From: Prunus persica
Taxonomy: Eukaryota > Streptophyta > Magnoliopsida > Rosales > Rosaceae
Reading direction: 5' to 3'
NCBI RefSeq assembly: GCF_000346465.2
Contig: NC_034011.1
Span: 23,758,264 to 23,822,263 of the forward strand
DNA: 64,000 bases
Every line of letters starts with the position of its first letter. Within the stretch, counting starts at the first letter, position 1. The notes beneath the pieces are model-generated. The model saw nothing but the letters and a program-made list of their open reading frames with translations, was not told the origin of the DNA and made no database searches. Of the stretch, positions 1 to 10,400 are shown piece after piece. A program made the translations under genes and the position numbers.

Positions 1-1200
1 AAATTCAATGGATCTAACCCAATAAGAAAGTTGCGGGTCATGTTAGCACCAACCCAGTACAGCATTCCATTGTAAGCACATCTACCATCACTGGAAGAAA
101 TTGGAAAAAACCAAAACTCTTCTGGAGATGATACAATTACCTCTCTCCATTCACTGCTATCCGAAGAGAAGATCTCTGCAATGAATTTGTACCCCGATTT
201 GTAATGAGGAAAAACTAATCTCACAACCTTGCCCCTACGCTCACCATTAATATTAATATTCCGCTGCCTGCCTGCTGGGACTGAGGAGATTACTACCACC
301 ACCACACAAGGATGAAAATATTTATTCGGCCTTCAATTTATGGTTATTTCGGGGGATAAATTGATGCCATTTTAGTTATTGGGGAAAATTGACTGATATT
401 GGCTTAAAAACACATAATTTTGAAGTAAAACTTTCATAAATATTAAGCACATTATCAATGAATGTATTGACCAAAAAAAAATTCAAAATATACTAAGTAT
501 AAGATATGCATATGAATCTGATGAAATGTACGTGTATATAATGCGCGATGAAAATCCTGAGAATAAATACAATTAGACACATACAACAGTATTCAAATGC
601 AACCCAACCCAACCTGTTAATGCATAACCCAACATTATATTACAAGAGTCAAACTTAATGATAAAGGAAACGAGAGATAGAAGATTAGGTGAAAAATAAA
701 ATCAAACACACAAGAATCCGAGCAACCAGAGAAAGGAGAGGAAGAGCCAAAGATAGCCGAAATGACTGATGAGAATAGAAGAAAGAAGAAGCTACTAAAC
801 ATTAAAGCTTGGTTTTTGACATTGATTCAGGGACGTATTGGGTTATTTGTCTGGTATCGGTAAATATCTAGGATATCAGGGGTTATCCGGGATATATTGC
901 CGATAAGGGGGAAGAAATAGGCTTACCCCCTTGTATCTGTATCGACACCTAAAAAAGGGATATATCGGCCGATATTTTCTTCCTTGCCACTACAAACACT
1001 CTGTTTGCATCGAGGTGGGGAAGGAAGAGTAATCCATTGCCTGATGTATTTATTGCAGATGTAGTAATCACATTGATGAAACCTGCTTGCGCAGGACAGA
1101 ACTAGGTCATTACACGTCCCTACCACACATATCTCTTCTCTAACGAGTGGAAACTTGCGAGTCTTTTAAACACAAGAGTTAGGGGTTTGGACGACGATGA
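1..1200 (-). pseudogene. F-box-associated-domain gene fragment, broken by an insertion
   Basis: Two minus-strand stretches carry the signature of plant F-box proteins of the At5g07610 type. The upstream part (about 1200 down to 995) encodes VVGTCNDLVL, then an YICNKYIRQWITLP motif. The downstream part (about 298 down to 1, running off the window) encodes GKVVRLVF, YKFIAEIFSSDSSEWREVIV and AYNGMLYWVG, which normally follow about 30 residues later. Between them lies a 680-bp inserted element. An in-frame stop sits upstream of the GTCNDLVL motif, no F-box is visible further upstream, and the two halves are in different frames after removal of the insert. I infer a dead gene. Intact relatives would be substrate receptors of SCF ubiquitin ligases. 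The 3' end lies outside the window. Confidence 0.72.
307..986. mobile_element. hAT-like non-autonomous DNA element with TIRs and 8-bp target duplication
   Basis: The left end reads CAAGGATGAAAATAT inward from 307. The right end, read on the minus strand from 986, is CAAGGAAGAAAATAT, a 14/15 match, and both continue into a TCGGCC motif. The flanks are CCACCACA (299-306) and CCACTACA (987-994), an 8-bp target duplication with one mismatch. An 8-bp duplication and ends beginning CAAGG fit the hAT superfamily. No transposase coding is seen, so it is non-autonomous. The inside is AT-rich, with several imperfect GATATC/CGATAT motifs at 850-975. It sits inside the F-box coding fragment. Confidence 0.68.
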
Positions 1201-1981
1201 TGAAAATCCGTAAAAATTCCTCTCCTTTGAAGCTTATCACATTGGACACATAAAAAATGCTTAGAGAAATAAGCATCAGATATGAGAGTACACCAATAGG
1301 TAGCAAAATTTACCAACCCTACTTAAGTTTCCTTACAGAAGAACATTTAAAATTCACCAACTTTGGATCTCCTATTTTGCTATGCCCCCAAGTCGTTCAT
1401 TGCCTTCAAATTCATTGCAGCAGAGTAAAAATTGTTCTCACATACACAAACTCTAACATCGAAAAAGTGAAACCAAAATTTACATGCAAACTAAAGTTTA
1501 AGGAATGACGGAACAAGAAGAACCAACACATTTTATTTTCATCTGGAAGGAATCAGGAAGGCATCAGTTCTTACCAAAAGACAAGTTAAACTTAAAAGAA
1601 GACCAAACTATTCGGGCAATCATATCCACATCCTAAATCCCAGAAACAAAAAAACCCAATATTTACAAATTTATATCTCTCTTTATTAAATATTTTGGTG
1701 CAAAGTTCTAGACTCTAAAAATACTTCTTCAAACTTCTAAGACCTCAAGTCTCAATCTCTCGAGTAAACATTTTGCTGCATAAACACTACTAAGACCTCA
1801 AGTAACACCAACAACAAGCAATTTATTACACTTAGAAACTCCACCAAATTAACCAAAGCTATAAAATGTTCAAAACCAATACAAGCTTCATTTCATCATT
1901 GGATATGAGACTGCCCGAAAAACGCCTATTTACAATTTTTACACTAAGCAAACCAAGAGTATATATAGCTATATAAACATC
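1200..1981. other. Intergenic region and 3' UTR of the RING gene
   Basis: AT-rich sequence with no supported gene. The part nearest 1981, down to perhaps 1650, is probably the 3' untranslated region of the minus-strand RING gene. The 83-residue open frame at 1257-1508 resembles nothing I know and I treat it as chance. Confidence 0.4.
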
Positions 1982-3127
1982 TCACACAAATTGCTCAAAC
2001 CTGACCTCTGAATCGCCTGGCTCGCCACGGGTAGCCCTTTCACACTTGCTCCTTTCATAATCAGGATCATCCGTGGGCAGCTCATACCGGCAAACCGGGC
2101 ATGTATTTCGAATGCCCAACCAGGGCACAATGCAGTCCTGATGATAGTAATGGCAACAGGGTAAGCTCCTGACCTTATCCTCCGACGCAATGCTGTCTTT
2201 ACAAACAGCACAGACCACTTCTTCATTCTTCAACTTCTCCTTTGTGAACTTAACAAAGGGAAGATCCTCGACAACACTTGAAGCCGCCGGAGGGCTACCT
2301 TTCATGGCATTCGCATTCTCCACGAATTGCCCGAAAATCGTGTTGATGTACTCTGCAGTCTCTAAGTCAACATCATCATCATCGGCATACCTCCGGAAAT
2401 TGTTGACTGTCAAGAGAATTTCCCACTCCAGGCTTCGTGTGGCTCCTTCCGGAATCTCTTCTTCTTCTTCAGTAGAAAACCCAGAGGCCACTGAGAGCTC
2501 TTCAACTCCGCCATCGATCCGATTAGACTCAGAATTTTCAAACATGTTCCTCTGCTCCACCAAGAAAAGGTTGTCCCAGATTGATTGGATACCCGAATCG
2601 GTGATCCGATTACTTTCTATATCATCGATGGTACCGGAATCCGAATCAGATTCCGATTCCAACCCAACAATCCGAAGGCCACTAACGCGCGAATCATCCC
2701 CTGGTGTAATATTAAACTCGCCCAATTCAGAGACAGAGTCCTGAGAATTTGACTCTAGACCAAACCCTAACCCCAAATTTGACCCCATTTCATCTCCACC
2801 ATCAACACCCCCAATTTCCGATTCAAGCGAAAGCGGGTCCGAACCCGAACCCGAACCCGGAACCGTAACGCAGTCGTTATTGGGCCGCTCCGAGGTGCGA
2901 CGGTCGAAGAGATCGGTGACGAAGCAGCTGACGTCATGGTCCGAATCGGAGGCGGCATCGGAGAAACAGTCGCAATCGGAGCTTCGGGAATCGGGCGGAT
3001 CGGCGAAGGGGTTGCAATTTTGGTTGGTGCACCAGTGGGCGAGGGGATCAAGAGTTAGGGTATGTGGGTCTGGTTCGTTTGGTTGTGGTTCGCGGGGTAG
3101 GTGAGTGGTGGCGCAAAGCTCAGACAT
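1982..3127 (-). CDS. RING-H2 E3 ubiquitin-protein ligase, CIP8/RING1-like
   Basis: Single-exon gene of 381 residues. It likely binds an E2 enzyme and transfers ubiquitin to unknown substrates. The RING-H2 finger spans residues 306-346: CAVC, then C-C-H-Y-Y-H-x2-C, then CPVC, giving the spacing C-x2-C...C-x-H-x2-H-x2-C-x10-C-x2-C with all eight zinc ligands present. Residues 40-240 are acidic and rich in Ser, Asp and Glu, probably disordered. Just before the RING is the conserved GSPPAASSVVEDLP stretch typical of the CIP8/RING1-like cytosolic group. There is no signal peptide or membrane segment. A TATA box lies 60-70 bp upstream of the ATG. Intronless structure is usual for this group. The family is clear; the exact orthologue is not. 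Confidence 0.9.
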   Translation of the reverse strand: MSELCATTHLPREPQPNEPDPHTLTLDPLAHWCTNQNCNPFADPPDSRSSDCDCFSDAASDSDHDVSCFVTDLFDRRTSERPNNDCVTVPGSGSGSDPLSLESEIGGVDGGDEMGSNLGLGFGLESNSQDSVSELGEFNITPGDDSRVSGLRIVGLESESDSDSGTIDDIESNRITDSGIQSIWDNLFLVEQRNMFENSESNRIDGGVEELSVASGFSTEEEEEIPEGATRSLEWEILLTVNNFRRYADDDDVDLETAEYINTIFGQFVENANAMKGSPPAASSVVEDLPFVKFTKEKLKNEEVVCAVCKDSIASEDKVRSLPCCHYYHQDCIVPWLGIRNTCPVCRYELPTDDPDYERSKCERATRGEPGDSEVRFEQFV

Positions 3128-3187
3128 AGTTTCAAAGATTAATAATGGAAGAAATTGGAGAAATTTTTGTTTGGTGGTGGTGCTTCA

Positions 3188-3197
3188 GTTTATATAG
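3188..3197 (-). promoter_or_regulatory. TATA box of the RING gene
   Basis: Minus-strand CTATATAAAC, 61-70 bp upstream of the ATG at 3127. The usual 25-35 bp spacing puts transcription start near 3160 and gives a 5' UTR of about 30-35 nt. Confidence 0.6.
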
Positions 3198-3705
3198 TGT
3201 GGGTTTTCTTCCCTCGTTTTTTATTTTATTTTATTTTATTTTACTTTGTCTTGGCCTGCTCTGTAAAAGAATAAAAGTTTAATCAATAAAAAAACATGCT
3301 ATTATTAATGTGTGCATTATTGGAAAAATATACGAAAAACATGTTGCAGGTGTCTTCTTCGAATTATTACACATAATCTGCACCCTCCTCGGTGGTTACA
3401 TTCTCTAGTACTGGATATCATAAGTCTATCCAAATTTTAATGTAAATTTTATTCGACATATCTTCCATGAAAGTAATATGACGGTCGATGCTCTTGCTAC
3501 TCATGGACATACACTTCCTCATCTTTGTGTTTGGTTTAATCATGTTCCTCATTTTGTAGCTCTTCGGATATTGTATGATGATCGATCTCTTTGAGTTCCT
3601 AGAGGATCCCTCTTTGAAATTCATTTTGTATTCCAAAAATAAAGATGTTATCCTGACAGATTATCTCGGGGAAACTTCAAACTAGTACAATATTATCCTG
3701 ATAAA
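3198..3705. other. Intergenic region
   Basis: Holds a (TTTTA)n microsatellite near 3220-3244, just upstream of the RING promoter, then AT-rich sequence with no supported gene. The part next to 3705 is probably the 3' UTR of the kinase gene. Confidence 0.4.
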
Positions 3706-6145
3706 CTACAGAGTCATGCGGGTCTCCCCATGCTTCTCTTTCAGCTCAAAGAATACGTCCTTGATTGCCTCAAATACCTCCTCAGGAGACCTTTCAGCAT
3801 CAATCTAGGCCAAAATCAAAGAAGAAGAAAATAAGCTACTTATGGGGAAATCAAATTTTTAGGTCAAATTAGCCAAGCTAAACAACATTTAGTCGTCTAA
3901 TTGTGAAACACTCGAGCGCGCTCATGTATATATAGGGTAAAAGGCTTGAACTAAGACTAATATTATTCACTGGCAAAAGGCAAAGTAACCATTTCCCATG
4001 GAATGTTACAATCAGAAGCTTTGTGGAGAAGATCGTTTACCTTTCGAACATTGCCCTCGGCGCTGTAATAATTGATTACAGGAAGAGTGCATTCAAAGTA
4101 GACTTTAAGACGCTTCTGTATTGTGCTAATATTATCATCAACTCTTCCCTTTGAATCCACAGACAATATGCATGAAAAAGAGTTAGTGAAGTTAGACACA
4201 TTGAAAAATTTGTAAGTTAAAGAAGAAGAAAAAGGGCAGTTTGCTCACCTGGTTTCTATTTAAAAGACGTCTTTTCATCTCCTCTTCCGAGCAGTCAAGA
4301 AACAATACAAAATCTGGCTCAATTTTCATCTGTAGCAGAAGTTTTGATTGTGCATATGGAACAGACAGAACAATGAGATATAAATATGTTAAAATCAGTG
4401 AAAGAATAACATATGCTATTCACAAATAGTTTTTACATTAAGCAATGTAATTAAACTATCAAAGAATTTGATAGCTTAAACAAACAAAACAGAAAACTGC
4501 AAACCTACAAAGCTTTCAGCGGCAGCACGATTTTCTTCATTCCGTGGGAAGCCATCGATGACAAATTTCTTGTTTTGGCTCCTCTGCATTGCCTGTTGCA
4601 GAAGCTTGACAACCAGATCGGAAGGAACAAGCTTTCCTTCTTTCTTACAGTCCTCAATCATTTTACTATAAAGAAATTTGTAACAATAAAAGATGTGTAT
4701 AACAAGGTGCATAATAGAAGTTTCATCCAAAAAAGTTTCCTAGATTTCCATCATATGAGAATTATAATATTTACGTCTAAGTATTAGGAAGCTGAAAGCA
4801 AAATTATTGGTTTAGTATTGCACAAACAAAAGAAAGAAACTTTTGAATCGAATACCCGTATTCAGATCTAGTCTCAACTTCTGCTTCAAGAAGATCACCA
4901 ACACTCAGATGACAAAACCCAAAGTATGTAGCAATTTTGGCGCATTGTGTACTCTTTCCGCTACCTGGACCACCTGCAAAGCATAGTTTAGGAGTAACTA
5001 CATCAGCAGGCACAACAATTAGAAGGTTAGCAAGTCATCTTAGATAACTACACGGGCAGGATTCTTTGTAAACATTCTAACACATCTAACGTCGTCATTT
5101 CGTTTTGGATACAAAATGAGGTGAAGGTGCTCAAGCTCAAGAGAAGACTTCCAATCCATAAACTTGTATAAATTTGAGTGCAGAACTTGGACATTGCCAC
5201 AACAGCAGAATTTCTTGGTTCCTTCGGTCCAAAAACTTCTTACACACCCAATCTGGTCACCTAAGCTAATTGTTTTACAGGGAGACAAATTACCATGAAT
5301 GTTGGTACAATTTCATGGAGAGCCACAAACCAAAGTTCAAAAGAAATTTGTTACATGTCACTTGGATATTTTGCTGTCAAGACTCAAGATTAGTCCTGGA
5401 TCCCAACCCAACAGATACAAAAGTGGACAGGAAGGAAAAAACAAAATCGAAAGAGTTCATGATCAAATTCAAATTGCACCAACAAAAGTTTCACACCAGC
5501 AAAATGGAGAAGTTGCAAAACATTGTAAACTGCTTAATTACCTAAAACATAGATAACTGTGTACCCTTTAAGGTTATCTTCACTTACATCCTGCCAATCA
5601 AAGATAAATTTCATTCAGAAAACAGGATGAATGCAAGACATTTTCCCAGAAAAAGTATGAGCGAAAATTAGTAACACATCCAATAATAGATAGTGATATC
5701 TAAGAACCCAACCAAGGAAAAAAAACAAGAGTTGACAGTTAACCTTGTTGGGAGTCACAGTTGCCTCTTGTGCTGCACCATCTTTTGCCATGGTCTCCAT
5801 AAAATCCTATCCAGCATGAGCTTCTTTAGAACCAACATGCCATAATTTTAAGACCCTTCACCAGGTAGGTAAAAGCTTCATCTTTACTTCCTCCACAATT
5901 ATTTTCTTTTATATGAAGCAAACTTTTTAACCTTAACTTCAAGTTTAAAACTTCAAAATAAATAATCCTAAAGAGACTAGCTTTATAGGCAGGTGAGATG
6001 AAAGAAGAGAAATATTATGAAAAAAATTGAAAAAGAAGTAACAAAATCTAATCACCTGACAGGGATTACACTGGGGGGGATGACTGAAGAGTGCAATGCT
6101 TGCTCTCAGATTCACAGGGTCCTTTCTGTGTGTAAACGGTGGCAT
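3706..6145 (-). CDS. UMP-CMP kinase (adenylate-kinase-like NMP kinase), 7 exons
   Basis: Exons on the minus strand: 6145-6056, 5806-5744, 5590-5542, 4973-4856, 4665-4509, 4329-4249, 4148-4041 and 3804-3706, of which the first could be non-coding; total 254 residues. The enzyme transfers phosphate from ATP to UMP or CMP. The Walker A loop GGPGSGKS (about residues 68-75) is rebuilt across an intron. DGFPRNEEN, the LID motif RNQGRVDDN and the TIQKRLKVY arginine are all present. Odd: the NMP-binding motif GDLLR of the family reads GDLLE (Glu97). The start at 6145 gives a roughly 50-residue N-terminal extension, spliced in frame. An internal ATG at 5800 is the alternative start, and an in-frame stop lies just upstream of it in unspliced sequence. 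The gene is divergent from FURRY. Confidence 0.88.
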
Positions 6146-7477
6146 GGGTCAGCTAAACTGACTAGAGACTTCGATACAGCTGCAAACGCTGCGTTTTAAG
6201 CAAATAAATGAAAAAGAAGTTCAAGGTTTTAATTTTGTGGAATTAATATACAAATGTAAATAAAAAGAACAATTCAATAAATAAAGAAGGTATCCTTTTT
6301 TATTTTCAACAGTGTGTTACCCAGTTTAACAAGGTTTTCTTCACTTTTGCCCCTCGTCTTTGTAATAAGACAGCATATGCTGTTGTCAGTTTCGTGACTA
6401 AGTAAAGGGGTAGTTATGTTTGGGACCATGTTGGTACGAAATAGTTGTTTGATATACTCGCAGAAGATGTAAATTCTCTTTTGTTTTGAGGGAAAATATG
6501 GTTGGGGTTCTTCTTAAAGCATTTTTTTAAAAAAATTAAGGTTAGGAGATTCTGAACGCACTACAAAAATTTGATCAGCATGCATAAAGACAAGAGAAAA
6601 AGTCACTTTTGATCTTTATAATTTATCGATTTTTTTACTTTAGTTCATGTAATTTAAATTTTGTCAATTTAACCATGCACACATCTAAATTTCCATCCAA
6701 TTCCATATAAAATTCCGTCCAAAATACCCCTCCACATAAGAGACGTGTTTATTATATCAAGAAATTGGATGAAAATTTGGACGTATCCTTAAATTGTAAT
6801 AAAATAAACTACATGAGTTAAATTACCATAATTTTTGTTTGAAGATAAATGAGAAATTGGAAGTAGTTACAGAATTTTTGTGTATTATTAGCAAAGGTAG
6901 TTGTAAGAACCTAATTGTCTCTGAACACTCGACCCAAGAATTGTCTTTTACAAAGAACCTGTAACTCAAGTCATTAAGAATTATTATCTTCCCCAAAAGT
7001 TATGTGTACATGTGTTCAAAATCTCCCATCCCCAACATTACTTTATATAAGAAGAAGTCTTTGAAGCTTGGTATCCAGGGACAATTCAAGGGTGTCCAGA
7101 GAATCACCCTGCATCAGAAACTTTTAGAAATATTCGGCCCAATAAGTTGTTGGTATTAAGCCCAATTATTAGCCCATGAACTCAAAAAGGAAAGTTTGGA
7201 CTACAAAAACTCAAAAAGGAAAGTCTGCAAATGAAACAAGAAAAAACAGTCTGTTATTGGAAAAGGCTGAAAAATAAAAATTATGCTTGTTCTTCTTGTA
7301 GCTTTGCTACATTCAACAACGATCTCATTCCTGAATCCTTAAGCTCCAAAATTTTGCTACAAAAATCCACAATTTCACTACGAATTTCACAAATTCTTCT
7401 ACTTTAGGGTTTGAATTGGGCGCGAAGCGAATGCGAGCAAAGGGGGTCGAAGCTAGCTGGTAGCGTAGAGAGAAACA
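6146..7477. other. Intergenic region between divergent kinase and FURRY genes
   Basis: Holds the start regions of both genes and one fold-back element (6640-6823). The stretch at 7380-7477 is GC-richer and is probably the 5' UTR of FURRY. No other gene seen. Confidence 0.4.
6640..6823. repeat. MITE-like fold-back element
   Basis: The arm at 6640-6704 (reads TTCATGTAATTTAAATTTTG and ends CCATCCAATTCC) recurs inverted at 6761-6823, whose reverse complement reads CTCATGTAGTTTATTTTATT and ends TTCATCCAATTTC. Arms of about 63 bp are imperfect, with a loop of about 56 bp. It has no coding capacity. I could not find a clear target duplication, so the superfamily is open. Confidence 0.5.
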
Positions 7478-10400
7478 ATGAAGGCAGGAAGCGCCGCGAA
7501 GCTTATCGTTGACGCCCTGCTCCAGCGGTTCCTTCCACTCGCACGGCGTCGTATTGAGACTGCTCAAGCTCAGGTCCGTTGTGTGATTCAAATCCATTTG
7601 AATTCCTGCAATTTTCACCTATTTGGTTGTATTTGGATTTTCAGCTCTCTCTGTGTGTATCTATGTAGCTCTACCTCTGGCTTTCCTTTATAAAGAAATG
7701 AACACTCTAATTTCATCGTTGATAAAGAGCTTTGTTCTACTTGTTTTGATACTTCTTCATCTTTAGTTCCATTGTTTCCAGCATGCCTTGTTATAGTTCT
7801 TAGTTGGCTCAAGGAACTTGGTAGAGTTACTTAGAGTGGTCATTGATTCTTTGTAATCTTCGTATGACCGCAGCAAGATATGATTTCATAACTTTAGTCG
7901 AGGAAAGAGTAATAGCCATAATGAAAAAGTTGAAAATAGTTGTAAGTGGTCGTCCTAGATTCCTAATTCCTTTTGAGGTCCCCTTATTTGCGTAGAACTG
8001 GTACCAACATTGTCATTTGTTACTGTGCGTTGTCGATATATTCCACCCAATGAGTCAATGCCTTTTGCCGTTAGTGAATGTTTGTATTGCTATGGTGGGT
8101 TTGGAATTAATCTAATATGTGATGTTTGTCTTCATTTTGTTATGTGGGAAACTTGCAGGATGGGCAATATCTCCGACCTTCTGACCCTGCTTACGAGCAA
8201 GTACTGGATTCCTTGGCTATGGTAGCTCGACATACACCCATACCTCTTTTAGAAGCTCTTCTAAGATGGAGAGAAAGGTGGGTTTCACCCTTTTCCACAG
8301 ATATGTTTTTCTGTGTTCCTCCTAGTTATTTTGGACTTGATGCCTCCCAGGTTTATTGTAAGCTCTTGTTTACAATGACTTTGTTATAGCTATAATATGT
8401 CAACGCATTGTTGTTGATCTGAGTTATTAATTGTTTTCTGTCTAGCCATATCATTTTGTAACATGGGAATCTTTTTGTTGCAGTGAATCCCCGAAAGGTG
8501 CAAATGATGCATCTACATTCCAAAGAAAGGTTTGTCAAAAGCTTGTTTCTTTGACCAGATGCGTTTATTCTTTATTGTATATGGTGGAAGTCAAGAAAGT
8601 TTGGCCTATAACATCAATGCCGTTCATAGCTCTTTATTGCATAGTATAGCAACCAAGAATATCAAATTTTATGAGTTTTTCATTTTTTCAATGTATGTCA
8701 ATTTATACTTATATTATATACTTGTATCTGTGATTGGGGAGTCTGCTTCATTAATTATAACTTTCATAATATGTTTGCTGAAGCTCAGCTTGCGGTGGAG
8801 TGCATTTTTTGTTCAGCATGTATTCGTTTTGTCGAGTGCTGTCCACAAGAAGGACTTACAGGTTAGTTCATTGCATCGGTATTTGATTTTACCTTGAGGC
8901 TTGTGAAGTTGTGCTATTCAGCGAAATAAAACAAGCTTTGTTCTTACTGCAGAGAAACTTTGGTCTGGGCTTGAAAATTTTGTGTTTGACTGGCTGATTA
9001 ATGCTGACAGGTAAAGCTATAGTTGGTTGTAGGAACTTCTTGGATACATGTTGTGTGATTGTCTGATTGGTTAAACTCAGAGCTTCGTACACCAACATTG
9101 CTAGTTTTTCCTTACTGAGTCAACTAAGTTCTACCCCTTTGATGTTAATCTTGAGCAACTACTGTCCTATATCCTTCATTGCATTGATGCTTTCTCATTT
9201 GTCTTCCTTGTATGTGTCATACTTTTCCATAAATCTGCTATATGCATGGAGTATTTTTTTTAACCTTTTCTCTTTTAATCAGGAAAGAAAAAAAGATGTG
9301 GGTCTTGCTGAAGTTTGCATTTTGCCTCGCTATTCACTTCTATGTTGGTTCTGATACTTTGTTACACAGATTGATAATAAAATTTAAGTACCAGGATAAT
9401 TTTTGGATCTAAGCATTTAGACTTTCATGCCCTGGGTGTGAAAGAAAACAAAGAGGAATGATTAACTGGGTAATACTGGTTGTTCTGTATATTAGTTGGA
9501 AGAGTTTTAGCATAACATTGAATCAAGAATAATGCCTTAGGGACGATAGGATTGTAGAACACTGCTTGAACCATTTACTAGTGATCTAAGTCTGAAAGCT
9601 GAACTTCCCCATCAACAGCCCTATTCCCTGTGGTTGTATGCAATGTAGAAGAGCCAAAGATGCAAGGACTAGAACACATATCTCAAAACTTGATAAAACA
9701 CATTAAAAGTTTTCTTTTTTCATTTGCTCATGTAAGTCATCTTGGTTGCAACTCACTATACTTTCATTGCAGGGTTGTTAGCCAGGTTGAATATCCCTCA
9801 TTGGTTGATCTGCGAGGACTTCTTCTGGACTTAGTCGCTCAGCTCTTAGGGGCCTTATCTCGCATCAGGTGACTGAATATCAAGTTATCATATTTGGAAT
9901 TGATGGAAATTGCTATCATTATCCTCAAACTCCCTTGCGCACTCAAACCCCCCGTCTCTCCAACAAGAAGAAGAAAAGAATTGCAAAACATTAAAAACTA
10001 TTTGGTCATTATCAAAGTGGATTTGAAATCTATTATTTGTTGATTTTATAACTTTTAATAATTTGTGATATGTGTGATTTAGGCTTTGTAGTTGATAATA
10101 ACACTAGGTTTTGATAGTTGGTTTTCAACTTTGTCATCTATCATTGGTGAAGTTGGGTGTAAGTTAACTCATTGATGCATGTCATTTTAAAGAATCTGGC
10201 ATCATTGTTATATTTACCTGTCAAATATGATTAACTGTCTAAGTTTAGTTAATGTATTATATATGGTGCGCAGGTTTAGTTCTGTCACTGAGCGCTTTTT
10301 CATGGAGCTCAGTATTCGTCGGATTGACACTAGTGTTGCCAGAAGTGAAACCCTTAGTATCATTAATGGAATGCGCTACTTGAAACTTGGGGTATGTTGA

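Noticed and set aside
2190..2744. 184-residue plus-strand open frame
   Set aside because: Antisense shadow of the acidic, Ser-rich part of the RING gene; no domain and no splice or start context.
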